Assembly (NCBI GenBank): GCA_934121885.1
Contig: CAKOVH010000006.1
Span: 16,656 to 80,655, forward strand
Length of the DNA: 64,000 nt
Direction of reading: 5' to 3'
Origin: an uncultured Clostridia bacterium
GTDB taxonomy: Bacteria; Bacillota; Clostridia; TANB77; CAG-508
Shown here: positions 45,425-55,161 of the stretch, in pieces
How the letters are laid out: the number at the start of each line of letters is the position of its first letter
How positions within the stretch are numbered: the stretch's first letter is position 1
Made by a program: the position numbers and the translations under genes
Notes under the pieces: model-generated
Seen by the model: the letters and a program-made list of their open reading frames with translations, nothing else
Databases searched by the model: none
Told to the model about the DNA's origin: nothing

Positions 45425-47731
45425 TTATAATATCTCAAGTCCTGCAAATTTTGCCATAAGTCGCTTGGTTCCTGCTTTATCAAAGCAAATCTCAATTTTA
45501 TAATCTTCTCCTTCTGGCTCTATTTTATTTATAGTTCCTTCTCCAAACTTTTTATGATATACTCTTTGTCCTTCTTTATATTTTGAAATATCAACACCAG
45601 AATTTTGCTTTTTATTATTAATAGAACTTAAAAAGCTTTCTGCTGTTCTAAATTGATATCCAGAATTAGATAATGAAGGATTTTTTGTTGCATAAGATTT
45701 TTCCTTATTTTCTTCTAATCTATATGTACTTACTTTATTTGAACTTGAACCATATTCCCATTTGTACGAACTATCTTTAAAGCTTTCTTCTTTTTCTTCA
45801 AATGTTTCTTCATAACCGTTTAATAAGTCTTTTGGAATTTCATTTACAAATCTTGATATTGCATTATAGCTTGTTGATCCAAATATTGTTCTTTTTCTAG
45901 AACAAGTTAAATATAAGTATCTTTTTGCTCTAGTTATTCCAACATAAAATAGACGTCTTTCTTCTTCTAGCTCTTTTGGTTCACCAATAGATTTGTATCC
46001 TGGGAATATTCCTTCTTCCATTCCTACCAAAAATACAGTATTAAACTCTAATCCTTTTGCACTGTGAAGAGTCATAAGTGTAACAGAATCTTCTGTTTCT
46101 TCCATTCCGTCAATATCACTACTTAATGTAATTCCTTCTAAGAAATCTGCCAAGCTATTTTCTGCTTCTTGTTCCTCAAATTCAATAGCAACTGTTAAAA
46201 ATTCCTCTAAGTTTTGTATTCTAGATTCTGCTTCTGTTGTATCCTCTGCTTCTAGTGCCTTTACATATCCACTTTTATTTAGTGTTTCTTTAATAATTTC
46301 TGAAATTGATAAATCATTTATTTTGCTTCTCATTTCTTCAATTAAGTTTATAAATTCTTGTGAATTTGCTTTTAATCTATTTAATCCATATTGTTCAGCA
46401 TTTTTAATTATTTCGAACATAGATGTTCCTGTATTTTCTGAAATTTCTTGTACATTATCTACACTTGTTTTTCCTATTCCTCTTTTTGGTTCGTTTATTA
46501 CTCTTTTCAAAGAAATATTATCAGATGGATTGTATATTAATCTTAAATATGAAATGATATCTTTTATTTCTTTTCTTTCATAGAACTTTAATCCACCTAC
46601 AATTTTATATGGAATATCTTCTCTTCTTAATATTTCCTCAATTGCTCTTGACTGAGAGTTCATTCTATATAAAATAACAAAATCTGAATTTTTAAAATAT
46701 TCTTCTCTTTTTAAATGGTTAATTTGTTCTACAATATATCTACCTTCATCATATTCGTCATCAGCTCTATGAATAGTTGGAAGCTCTCCTTCATTATTTT
46801 GCGTCCATAATTTTTTTTCATATTTATTTTCATTATGTTTAATAACTGCATTTGCAGCATTTAAAATATTTCCTGTGCAACGATAATTTTGCTCTAATTT
46901 TATTATCTTTGTTCCTGGATAATCTTTTTCAAAATTTAATATATTTGAAATATCTGCTCCTCTAAAAGAATAAATTCCTTGATCATTATCTCCTACAACT
47001 GTGATATTTCCATATCTTGATGCAAGTATTGTAACTAAAGTAAATTGTGCTTTATTAGTATCTTGGTATTCATCTACTAAAATATACTTAAATTTTTCTG
47101 AATAATATTCTAATATATCAGGATTTTCAGTAAGTATTTTTATTGTAAAATTAATAATATCATCAAAATCTATTGCATTATTTTCTTTTAGTCTTTTTTG
47201 ATATAATTCATATATTTCGCCTATTTTTTCTCTTCTAAAGTCGCCTGCATATTTTACCATATATGCTTTTGGTTCAAGCATTTCATTTTTTCCATTACTA
47301 ATTTCAGCCAAAACACTTTTATCCGTAAACATTTTATCATCTATCTTTAATGTTTTCATACATTCTTTAATTAGTGTTTTTTGATCAGATGTATCAAAAA
47401 TTAAAAAAGAGCTGTCAAATCCTATTCTATCAATTGTTTTTCTAAGTATACGAACACAGATAGAGTGGAAAGTTCCTATCCACATATCCTTTGCCGCTTC
47501 TCCAACTAAATTTTCAACCCTTTGTTTCATTTCATTTGCTGCTTTATTTGTAAAGGTTATTGCTAATATATTCCATGGCTTTATATTTTTTTCTGCCATT
47601 AAATATGCAATTTTATGTGTTAATACTTTTGTCTTTCCACTTCCTGCTCCTGCTATTACTAAACATGGTCCATCAGTATTTAAAACTGCTTCTTTTTGCT
47701 TATCATTTAATCCTTCTATTAAATCTTGCAT
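45425..47731 (-). CDS. pcrA: ATP-dependent DNA helicase PcrA (UvrD/Rep family)
   Basis: Superfamily 1A 3'-5' helicase for repair and for clearing replication roadblocks. Q-motif LNDKQKEAVLN, Walker A GAGSGKTKVL (about 28-37), motif II LVDEYQDTNKAQF, motif III GDNDQGIYSFRGA, motif IV LEQNYR, motif V TLMTLHSAKGLEFNTVFLVG, motif VI YVGITRAKRYLYLT. The C-terminal tail has a KEGQRVYHKKFGEGTI Tudor-like unit that in PcrA binds RNA polymerase. 768 residues, complete. AAGGAGA ribosome site. Confidence 0.96.
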   Translation of the reverse strand: MQDLIEGLNDKQKEAVLNTDGPCLVIAGAGSGKTKVLTHKIAYLMAEKNIKPWNILAITFTNKAANEMKQRVENLVGEAAKDMWIGTFHSICVRILRKTIDRIGFDSSFLIFDTSDQKTLIKECMKTLKIDDKMFTDKSVLAEISNGKNEMLEPKAYMVKYAGDFRREKIGEIYELYQKRLKENNAIDFDDIINFTIKILTENPDILEYYSEKFKYILVDEYQDTNKAQFTLVTILASRYGNITVVGDNDQGIYSFRGADISNILNFEKDYPGTKIIKLEQNYRCTGNILNAANAVIKHNENKYEKKLWTQNNEGELPTIHRADDEYDEGRYIVEQINHLKREEYFKNSDFVILYRMNSQSRAIEEILRREDIPYKIVGGLKFYERKEIKDIISYLRLIYNPSDNISLKRVINEPKRGIGKTSVDNVQEISENTGTSMFEIIKNAEQYGLNRLKANSQEFINLIEEMRSKINDLSISEIIKETLNKSGYVKALEAEDTTEAESRIQNLEEFLTVAIEFEEQEAENSLADFLEGITLSSDIDGMEETEDSVTLMTLHSAKGLEFNTVFLVGMEEGIFPGYKSIGEPKELEEERRLFYVGITRAKRYLYLTCSRKRTIFGSTSYNAISRFVNEIPKDLLNGYEETFEEKEESFKDSSYKWEYGSSSNKVSTYRLEENKEKSYATKNPSLSNSGYQFRTAESFLSSINNKKQNSGVDISKYKEGQRVYHKKFGEGTINKIEPEGEDYKIEICFDKAGTKRLMAKFAGLEIL

Positions 47732-47763
47732 TTCATTTCTCCTTATCTCATTTGATGTTTCAT

Positions 47764-47792
47764 ATTATATAGTATTTCAAACTGATGTTCAA
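47764..47792 (-). promoter_or_regulatory. Sigma-A promoter of pcrA
   Basis: TTGAAC, 17 bases, TATAAT, about 33 bases before the start codon. Confidence 0.75.
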
Positions 47793-47808
47793 TAGGTTTT
47801 TACTTTTT

Positions 47809-48565
47809 TTATAAACTCATTGCAATCATTCCAATTATTAATCCAGCCATATTTCCAATCGCACTCATTCTTCCAGAATATAGCCTATTCGATTCTGGAA
47901 CTAATTCTCCGTGATACAATATATATCATTGCACCTGCTGCGAACGCTAAACACATTGCAATAACGCTTTGTGATATTCCACCAACTAAAGCTCCAAAAA
48001 ATGCACCAACACCTGTTGTTACTCCTGATAGTACAACATAAAATATTACTTTTGATGCCTTTATTCCACCATTTTTCATTGGTACTGCCATAGATATTCC
48101 TTCTGGTATATCGTGAAAACAGATAGCAATTGCAAGTGATAGCCCAAGTTTAATTGAGGCACCAAATCCAGAGCCTATTGCTAACCCTTCTGGAAAGTTA
48201 TGTATTGCAAGGCCTATTGCAACAATAATTCCTGTTTTTAATAAACTATTTTTATTAACCTGCCCTCTATATTTTTTAGCCTCAATTTGATTAAATTTTT
48301 TATCAACTAGTATATCGCATATAATCATAGTAATAATTCCAAATACAATACCTAAAATAACAGTTGGTATTGCTGCAATTTCCATTGCCTCTGGTATTAA
48401 TTCAAAACATACTATTGCAATCATAAGTCCAGATGCAAACGATAGAATAAAACTTAAAAATTTATTTGATGTTCCCTTTATTTTTGTTCCAATAATTCCC
48501 CCTATTGTAGTTCCAAATGTTCCAAAGAATAATCCTATTAATGTTGTTTTTAATAAATAATCCAC
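47809..48565 (-). pseudogene. ZIP-family metal transporter with C-terminal frameshift
   Basis: Zinc/iron permease of the ZIP family (ZupT/GufA-like): helices with GLAIHNFPEGLAIGSGFGASIKLGLSLAIAICFHDIPEGISMAVP, read over about residues 115-160, carry the His/Glu metal site. The open frame ends at 47885 in an uncharacteristic tail (IVSRRISSRIE). In the next frame the sequence continues as GELVPESNRLYSGRMSAIG and then a final helix ending AMSL, with its own stop at 47809. That continuation is what ZIP proteins normally have, so one base has been lost or gained near 47912-47925. The start is a GTG eight bases after GAGGTG. Sequencing error or a real truncation are both possible; all earlier helices are intact. 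Confidence 0.75.
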
Positions 48566-48668
48566 GTACAAATCACCTCTTATGCTATTTGTATGTTTTA
48601 TTTTTTTTTTTATTCTTTTCATAATAAAGAACATCACGATTTTATTTGATCTCTAAGAGAAAATATCC

Positions 48669-48681
48669 TTACCTTAGGTAA
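48669..48681. promoter_or_regulatory. Possible metal-regulator operator upstream of the ZIP gene
   Basis: TTACC and GGTAA flank a TTA spacer, about 105 bases upstream of the ZIP start. The TTAGG core resembles DtxR/MntR-family sites, but the match is short. Confidence 0.25.
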
Positions 48682-48763
48682 ATAAACTGAATTTTTTTAA
48701 ATTTCTATAGAAAGAGAAAATATATCATTAGATAATTCAAAAAATAATAGTGAATATCAAAAA

Positions 48764-48795
48764 TAAAAAGATCAGTTGCACACTGACCTTTTTAT
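48764..48795 (-). terminator. Terminator after prfA
   Basis: AAAAAGGTCAGT and ACTGATCTTTTT pair around a 5-base loop. Confidence 0.8.
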
Positions 48796-48796
48796 T

Positions 48797-49861
48797 TTAT
48801 TCTTCATCATTTCCTTTTAATTTTTCTGCTCTATCTGCTGTAATTAAATTATCTATCATCTCATCTAAATTTCCATTTAGGAAATCTTCCATTTGATATA
48901 TTGAAAATCCTATTCTGTGATCTGTAATACGTCCTTGAGGATAGTTATATGTTCTTATCTTTTCGCTTCTGTCTCCACTTCCAACCTGTGATTTTCTTGC
49001 ATTTGATATTTCGCTATCTTGTTTTTGTTTTTCTATGTCATAAAGTTTTGTTTTTAACATTTTCATAGCATTATCTTTATTTTGGAATTGAGATCTTTCT
49101 GTTTGACATTCAACAACTATTCCTGTTGGCTCATGTATTAATCTAACTGCAGATGATGTTTTATTAATGTGTTGTCCACCAGCTCCTGATGATCTAAATA
49201 CTTCCATTCTAATATCTGCAGGATTTATATCAATTTCAACGTCTTCTACAACAGGTAATACAGCTACAGTTGCAGTTGATGTATGTATTCTACCACTTGC
49301 TTCTGTGTCTGGTACTCTTTGTACCCTATGAACTCCACTCTCAAATTTTAATCTACTATATGCTCCTTTACCTGTAATCATAAAAGATATTTCTTTATAT
49401 CCTCCAAGTTCAGTCTCGTTTTCATTTAATACTTCTAATTTCCAATGTTTTCTTTCTGCATACATAGAATACATTCTAAACAAAGTTCCTGCAAATAAAG
49501 CTGCCTCGTCTCCTCCGGCGCCTCCTCTAATTTCGCAGATAACGTTTTTATCGTCATCTTTATCTTTTGGAAGTAATAATATTTTTATTTCTTCTTCTAA
49601 ACCTGGAAGCTTTTCTTTTGCTTCTAGCATTTCTGCTTCTGCAAGTTCTTTAAGCTCTGGATCTTCCATCATTTCTTTTGCATCTTCAACTGTTTGCTTT
49701 GTTTTTTTATACTCTCTATACTTTTCAACAATAGGTTCTATTTCTGCATGCTCTTTCATTAAATTACGCCATTCATTTTGATTTGCAATTACCTCTGGGG
49801 CACTTATTTTTTGTGTTAATTCCTCATATCTCTTTTCTACTGCATCTAACTTTTGAAACAT
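48797..49861 (-). CDS. prfA: Peptide chain release factor 1
   Basis: Terminates translation at UAA/UAG. Codon-reading loop RVPDTEASGRIHTSTATVAV (PxT-type tripeptide at 184-186) and the peptidyl-hydrolysis motif GGQ at 228-230 in RSSGAGGQHINKTSSAVR. IRGGAGGDEAALFAG is at about 111-125. 354 residues, complete. GGAGAAA ribosome site and its own promoter. Confidence 0.97.
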   Translation of the reverse strand: MFQKLDAVEKRYEELTQKISAPEVIANQNEWRNLMKEHAEIEPIVEKYREYKKTKQTVEDAKEMMEDPELKELAEAEMLEAKEKLPGLEEEIKILLLPKDKDDDKNVICEIRGGAGGDEAALFAGTLFRMYSMYAERKHWKLEVLNENETELGGYKEISFMITGKGAYSRLKFESGVHRVQRVPDTEASGRIHTSTATVAVLPVVEDVEIDINPADIRMEVFRSSGAGGQHINKTSSAVRLIHEPTGIVVECQTERSQFQNKDNAMKMLKTKLYDIEKQKQDSEISNARKSQVGSGDRSEKIRTYNYPQGRITDHRIGFSIYQMEDFLNGNLDEMIDNLITADRAEKLKGNDEE

Positions 49862-49904
49862 AAATTAATTTCTCCTTTAATCTTTAAAGTTTTTTAACAG
49901 TACT

Positions 49905-49933
49905 ATTATACATTATATTCTAAGATAATTCAA
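49905..49933 (-). promoter_or_regulatory. Sigma-A promoter of prfA
   Basis: TTGAAT, 17 bases, TATAAT. The -35 lies inside the last codons of the yhaN-like gene. Confidence 0.7.
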
Positions 49934-51908
49934 CTAAATTATATGAAACTCCTAATTTATCTAATATTTTCTGTTCTCTTAATGTACATGTAAAAATTAT
50001 TACCTGATTTTTATCTGTTTTATTTATTAAATATTTTAAAATATTTTCCAATCTTTCCTCATCATAATAAGCAAATGCTTCATCTAACATAATTGGCATT
50101 TTTTCTTCTGATATTTCATCTATCATAGATAATCTTAAAGATAAATATAATTGATCAATAGTTCCAACACTAAGTCTTTCTGCTGGTATATATTCTCCTT
50201 TTTCATTTTCTATTATTAAACCATTTTCCTCATTTAAACTTACTTTGTTATATTTATTATTTGATATACTAGATATATTATTTGATAAATTTTCAGTAAA
50301 TTTAGGTGTTATACTTTTTTTCATTTTTTCATATGCTTTATTTAAATATTCTTTTGCATAATTAATACATTTTGTTTTTTCTTCTAGCTCTTTTAATCTT
50401 TCATTTAAATTTTCATATTCTTCTTCAAGTTTTGCATAACCATCTAATTTTATTGAAATATTTTTTTCTTCTATTTCTATACTATTTAATAAAATATATT
50501 TTTGTTTTAATTTTTCTTGTATCTCTTCTAGTTTTTCATTTAATAAATTCCAATTAATTGTATCTAATATATAATCTATATTTATACTATTTTCATACTC
50601 ATTTCTAATATTTTCTATTTCATTATCTAATTTATTTTCTATTATTTTATTATTATTTTCTATTTCTTCTTTTTGCTTATTTATATCTTGCTCATATTCA
50701 TTTATTTGTTTATTTATTTCTTCTATTTTTATATTTATAATATTAATTTCATTTTTTATTTTTTCTTCTTCTATTTTTTTATTTAATTTAATTTTTTGTA
50801 AATTATTATTATTAATTATTTTTTTTATTAATAATATAATTAAATAAATTGGAATAATTAAATAAATTAAATAATTAATTATATTATTTTTTATAAAATT
50901 AGAATTAATTATTTTTAATATAATTTCAAAAATAATTAATAAAAATAAAATTAAAATATATTTTTTTATATTTATTTTTTTATTATTATTTTTTATTTTT
51001 TTCTCATTATAATTATCTAATTTTTGTTCAATTATATTTTTACTTTCTTCTAAATTATTTTTTTCTATATTTAATTTTTTTATTTTTTCTTCATTTTCTA
51101 TTTTTGAATTATTTTTTAAATTATTTTTTTCTTTTTCAATTTTTAATTCATCAAAAACTTTTTTAAGTTTTGTTGTTACATTTTTTTCCATTTCTAGTTT
51201 TGAAATTTCATCTTTTTCTTGTATCTTTCTTTGTTCAAGTTCTACTTTTTCGTTTTTATACAAAATTGTATCCTTTTTGACAAGTTCTATTTCTTTTAGT
51301 CTACTTCTTACCACATTGATTGGTTTTTCTGATGTTCTATCAGTTCCTATCTCTTCTAATTGTTTCTTATTTAGCTTGTCTATCACCTTTTTGAAGGATG
51401 TATTATCGTCTCCTGTGCCCGCTAAGTTTGCAAGTTTTTGTACTAGCACTTGCTGAGTACCTTTATCTAACTTTACCTCTTGTTGCATAGATACTACTGT
51501 AGATAGAAACATAGCTTCATCTACTTTTGTTTGATCATAAAAGAACTGAAACCCATCCTTTTTGTCAATATTATATTCTTTAGAAATTTCCTCCATATTG
51601 CCATTATATACTTCTGGATTCTTCTTATGAAAGTTCCTAAAAATTTCAAAACAACTTCCATTATCTAATTCATATTTTATTTTTCCTGAGAACTCTTGTT
51701 TCCCCCACGGATTATATTTTTCATAATCAGATATTTCTTTTCCATTTTTATTTTTCGAAATTCCATAAAAAATATTTTTTATATAATTTAATAAAGTAGA
51801 TTTTCCACTTTCATTTTTTCCATAAATAATATTTATTTTATTTTCTAAATTAATTTCTTTATTTTCTAAATTTCCATAATTATTTATTTTAATATTTTTT
51901 ATTTTCAA
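49920..51908 (-). CDS. YhaN/SbcC-like AAA ATPase with coiled coil and central membrane hairpin
   Basis: SMC/Rad50-type nuclease partner. N-terminal KINIIYGKNESGKSTLLNYIKNIF carries Walker A (GKNESGKST, about 30-38). Long coiled coils fill about 200-300 and 350-490, interrupted by two adjacent membrane helices at about 308-365 (ILILFLLIIFEIILKII; LIYLIIPIYLIILLI). The C-terminal half-domain has the signature LSVGTIDQLYLSLRLSM and Walker B MPIMLDEAFAYYD. This layout resembles Bacillus YhaN, which also has membrane segments in mid-protein. Start is TTG after AAGGAG. The middle is almost purely A+T and rich in Lys/Asn/Ile. Co-transcribed with the phosphoesterase upstream. Confidence 0.85.
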   Translation of the reverse strand: MKIKNIKINNYGNLENKEINLENKINIIYGKNESGKSTLLNYIKNIFYGISKNKNGKEISDYEKYNPWGKQEFSGKIKYELDNGSCFEIFRNFHKKNPEVYNGNMEEISKEYNIDKKDGFQFFYDQTKVDEAMFLSTVVSMQQEVKLDKGTQQVLVQKLANLAGTGDDNTSFKKVIDKLNKKQLEEIGTDRTSEKPINVVRSRLKEIELVKKDTILYKNEKVELEQRKIQEKDEISKLEMEKNVTTKLKKVFDELKIEKEKNNLKNNSKIENEEKIKKLNIEKNNLEESKNIIEQKLDNYNEKKIKNNNKKINIKKYILILFLLIIFEIILKIINSNFIKNNIINYLIYLIIPIYLIILLIKKIINNNNLQKIKLNKKIEEEKIKNEINIINIKIEEINKQINEYEQDINKQKEEIENNNKIIENKLDNEIENIRNEYENSINIDYILDTINWNLLNEKLEEIQEKLKQKYILLNSIEIEEKNISIKLDGYAKLEEEYENLNERLKELEEKTKCINYAKEYLNKAYEKMKKSITPKFTENLSNNISSISNNKYNKVSLNEENGLIIENEKGEYIPAERLSVGTIDQLYLSLRLSMIDEISEEKMPIMLDEAFAYYDEERLENILKYLINKTDKNQVIIFTCTLREQKILDKLGVSYNLVELS

Positions 51909-51922
51909 AATATTTCTCCTTT

Positions 51923-52999
51923 TTATTTTAATATTTCTAAACCAATTTCAATTATTTTTTCTGCAATATTTTTTTCTAATATATTATTTTTTTCATCTTC
52001 TAAAATTTCTTTTATAAATAATCCTTTTAAATTATTTTCTTCTGAAATTTTTTCAATATTATAATTTATTTCTGTTTTATCTTTTATTTTTATAATATTT
52101 TCTTTTAAAATAAATTTATATAAATAATAACAATTTATTTCAAAATTTCTTTTTCCAATTAAATTAATTTTATAATAATTATTTTCTAATAAATTCATCT
52201 CATTTAATTTTTCAATTAATTCTTCAGTTGAATTTATATCTGTAATATCAATTTCCTTTTCTACAAATTCTTTTGTATCCATTGGCAGAAATTCTAATTT
52301 TAAACTATCTTTACTTATATCGCCAAGTATAACTCCATGTTTTCCCTGTTCATCAAATCCCATAGATATGGTTGAGCCTGGGTAAACAATTCTTTGATTT
52401 GGCTCTTCATTATAATTTAATTTATGTATATGACCTAATGCAACATAATCAAAATTTAATTCTTTTAATTTATTTTTATTTAATGGATTATATTCTAAAT
52501 TTTCAGTATTTCCACCATCAATTGTTCCATGCGTTATAAATATATTTATTTTTTCTTTATTTTTTATATTAATATTATCTAAATTTATTCCTTTGCAATA
52601 AAAATCATTAAATCCAAATCCATAAATATCTATATCTTCATTTTCTATACATTCTACTTTATTTTCAAATATTCTTACATTATTATTCCAGTCAAAATTT
52701 TTATACATAGAATTTATAATATATGGATCATGATTTCCTGGAGAAATATATATTTTAGTATTTGGTATTTCTTTAAATAAATTATTTATATATGTAATGG
52801 TTGATTCTTTTACATATTCATTTTCATATAAATCACCTGAAATAAATAAATATTCTATATTATTTTCTTTTATATAATTAATTACTTTTTTAAATATTTC
52901 TCTTTGTTCTAATCTTCTTTTTTCGCCTAAATTATTTTTTATATTTAATACTGTAAATGGTGCATCAAAATGCATATCTGCCATATGTATAAATTTCAT
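51923..52999 (-). CDS. YhaO/SbcD-like metallophosphoesterase (DNA repair exonuclease subunit)
   Basis: Calcineurin-type nuclease of the Mre11/SbcD group. Metal-site motifs: FIHMADMHFDAPF (about 3-15), YLFISGDLYEN, YISPGNHDPYI, FITHGTID and LGHIHK. The C-terminal part (about 235-358) is Lys/Asn/Ile-rich and would bind the ATPase. GGAGGA ribosome site. It sits 14 bases before the yhaN-like gene, the standard pairing. The promoter is overlapped by a palindrome at 53027-53045. Confidence 0.88.
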   Translation of the reverse strand: MKFIHMADMHFDAPFTVLNIKNNLGEKRRLEQREIFKKVINYIKENNIEYLFISGDLYENEYVKESTITYINNLFKEIPNTKIYISPGNHDPYIINSMYKNFDWNNNVRIFENKVECIENEDIDIYGFGFNDFYCKGINLDNINIKNKEKINIFITHGTIDGGNTENLEYNPLNKNKLKELNFDYVALGHIHKLNYNEEPNQRIVYPGSTISMGFDEQGKHGVILGDISKDSLKLEFLPMDTKEFVEKEIDITDINSTEELIEKLNEMNLLENNYYKINLIGKRNFEINCYYLYKFILKENIIKIKDKTEINYNIEKISEENNLKGLFIKEILEDEKNNILEKNIAEKIIEIGLEILK

Positions 53000-53026
53000 T
53001 TATTATCCTCCGTATTTAGATTATTT

Positions 53027-53061
53027 CTTGTTATTCTATAACAAGTTAATATATTAGTCAA
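53027..53061 (-). promoter_or_regulatory. Promoter of the yhaO-yhaN pair with an overlapping palindromic operator
   Basis: On the minus strand TTGACT, 17 bases, TAGAAT. The -10 is centred in the palindrome CTTGTTAT-3-ATAACAAG (53027-53045), which places a likely repressor site over the -10 element. Confidence 0.6.
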
Positions 53062-53096
53062 TACAAAAATAAACATTTGTTTTATAATTATAGCCT

Positions 53097-53127
53097 AAAA
53101 AAATCTCATTTTAAAATGAGATTTTTT
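53097..53127 (-). terminator. Terminator after the VirD4-like gene
   Basis: AAAAATCTCATTTT and AAAATGAGATTTTTT form a near loop-less palindrome flanked by A/T-runs. Confidence 0.75.
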
Positions 53128-53131
53128 ATAT

Positions 53132-55135
53132 TTATTCACTATCATCAATGTCGCCAAATAACTCATCAAATTTTGCTTCAAGCTGTTTTTGAATGTCTAC
53201 GGACATTATTTCATCTTCATCAATTAAATTATCTCCTTGAGGCAAAATCGTATCTAATTTCTCTTCTTCTACTTTAGGTTCTTCCTTTTTAACAGGTTCA
53301 TTTTCTGTTTTTATAGGTTGTGGTTCTTCATCATCTTGAAATAAATCATCAAGAGAATCTACCTTTAAATCAACTTTATTTTCTTTTTCATCTTCTACAT
53401 AAGGATTATATGGATTATATTTTCTCCACTTTCCTCTATCTCCTACTTCGAAGTCTAGATGATTCATTGTATATTCTCCAAGTTTTCTTGCCATTGGTGT
53501 TTCAAAATAATAATATTTTCTAGCCTTAACTGGCTTAATTCCTTTTTCGTAAATAATACATAAATCATTATCCATTCTTCTTAACTCATCTGGCGTCATT
53601 AAAGCTCTTGCCATAATTTGATCAGAATCACTATATCCCTGTCTATGGAATTGTTTATCTCTATTTACAGATAAGCTTTCTCTTGAAATTGTTTTTTCTC
53701 CTAGTGCTTTTGAAAAATATTCAACTGTTTTATATGAGTTACTTCCTAAAAATACGTGTGTATCACAGTTACCCATAATGGTTTCATATGATTTTTCATA
53801 TACTGCTTCTAGTTGATCTAAGTTTTGTAAAATAACACTAAATGAAATTCCTCTACTTCTTGATGTTGATATTTTTTTATCAAAATCAGGTATTTGTCCA
53901 ATGTTTGCAAACTCATCTAATATAAAGAATGTTGGAACTTTTAATCTTCCTCCATTTTTATCTGCAAAATCATATAATTGTTGTATCATTTGTGAGAAAA
54001 ATATTGTAAGTAAGAAGTCATATGCCTTATGTGTATCTGAAGATATTACATATACTGCTGTTTTCTTACTTCCTATATCTTCAAAATTAATTGTATCTGT
54101 TGATGTTACTTCTGCAATTTCTTTTGAATCAAATTTTCCAAGTTTAGATTGTAATGAACTCAAAATTGATCCATAAGTTTTTTCTGGTGCAATTTCTATT
54201 GATTTATAATACATTCTAGCTGGATGATCATATGGAAGCTGATTAATTAATTCTGTAAGTAAGTTATTTCCTCCATTTGAATTTGCAGCTCTTACAAGTT
54301 CTGAACAACTTGCTAAGTTTTGTTCTTCTTCAGGTCTTACTGCCATTAAATAATATATCAAAGCTTTTAAAAGCATTTCTGCCATATCATCCCAATAAGG
54401 ATCTGAATTTCCACTTTCTGAAGATTGACCTTTTACTATAGTATTTGCTATAACGTCAACATCTATTTCACTATTAATATGCATTAATGGGTTATATCCA
54501 TCACTGTTTGCTGGGTTTACTAAATTTAAAACTTTTATTTCATATCCGTTCTTTCTAAGGTATCCTGCTGTTTTATCATATAATTCACCTTTTGGATCTG
54601 TAAATACATATGAGCCTAACATCTGAAATGCGTTTGGTATAGAGTATGAAGCAGATTTACCAGAACCTGAACCTCCGACTACAAGTACATTAACATTTCC
54701 TCTTTTATCTGTAGGTAAATAGTTATTTTGTGCAAGTATTATACCTTTATTTCTACTTAGGATATGATATTGCTCTCCGCCTTCGCTCCAATCACTTGAA
54801 CCATGTTCAATGTCTGTATATTCATGTTTTGGTCTAGATTTAAATAATCCAATCATTGTAAATATAGCATATATAATTGTAAAATAAATTAAAGTCTTTC
54901 CAAATATTCCAGCATATCCTTCAGAAAATACCTTTCCTATTGAAGAAAAACTCGTAATTGCTGGAAAAACTTTTTCTATGAATACATCAAATCTAAAAGT
55001 TCCTGTTTTAGATGCCTCTCCAATTGAATATCCAATTGGAGCAACAAGTACTATGGATAAAATTACCCATAGTACTAAAATAATGATAATGCTTTTTTTG
55101 TTATCTTTAAGAGTTTTATTTAATTTATAACCCAT
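53132..55135 (-). CDS. VirD4/TraG-type coupling ATPase (type IV secretion DNA transfer family)
   Basis: Hexameric ATPase that in conjugation brings substrates to a type IV channel. Two N-terminal membrane helices (about 14-38 and 81-98), Walker A GGSGSGKS at 154-161, DPKGELYDKTAGYLR at about 180-194, Walker B FFILDEFANIG at 403-413 and RSRGISFSVILQNLDQLE. An acidic, Pro/Glu/Lys-rich tail covers about 565-667. All motor motifs are intact. No relaxase, VirB4, VirB6 or integrase gene is in the window; only two small unknown genes precede it in an operon with its own promoter and terminator. It may be domesticated, a remnant of an integrative element, or part of a dispersed system. Confidence 0.88.
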   Translation of the reverse strand: MGYKLNKTLKDNKKSIIIILVLWVILSIVLVAPIGYSIGEASKTGTFRFDVFIEKVFPAITSFSSIGKVFSEGYAGIFGKTLIYFTIIYAIFTMIGLFKSRPKHEYTDIEHGSSDWSEGGEQYHILSRNKGIILAQNNYLPTDKRGNVNVLVVGGSGSGKSASYSIPNAFQMLGSYVFTDPKGELYDKTAGYLRKNGYEIKVLNLVNPANSDGYNPLMHINSEIDVDVIANTIVKGQSSESGNSDPYWDDMAEMLLKALIYYLMAVRPEEEQNLASCSELVRAANSNGGNNLLTELINQLPYDHPARMYYKSIEIAPEKTYGSILSSLQSKLGKFDSKEIAEVTSTDTINFEDIGSKKTAVYVISSDTHKAYDFLLTIFFSQMIQQLYDFADKNGGRLKVPTFFILDEFANIGQIPDFDKKISTSRSRGISFSVILQNLDQLEAVYEKSYETIMGNCDTHVFLGSNSYKTVEYFSKALGEKTISRESLSVNRDKQFHRQGYSDSDQIMARALMTPDELRRMDNDLCIIYEKGIKPVKARKYYYFETPMARKLGEYTMNHLDFEVGDRGKWRKYNPYNPYVEDEKENKVDLKVDSLDDLFQDDEEPQPIKTENEPVKKEEPKVEEEKLDTILPQGDNLIDEDEIMSVDIQKQLEAKFDELFGDIDDSE

Positions 55136-55161
55136 ACTTTATCACCTTTTTCGTTAGTTTA

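Noticed and set aside
50640..51130. Microsatellite or non-coding AT repeat
   Set aside because: A single open frame runs through it with coiled-coil and membrane-helix character, and the repeat units are irregular.
53027..53045. Rex (redox repressor) binding site at the yhaO promoter
   Set aside because: The Rex consensus has TTGTTAA, four bases, TTAACAA; here the arms are TTGTTAT/ATAACAA with three bases between. Reported as an unassigned palindrome.
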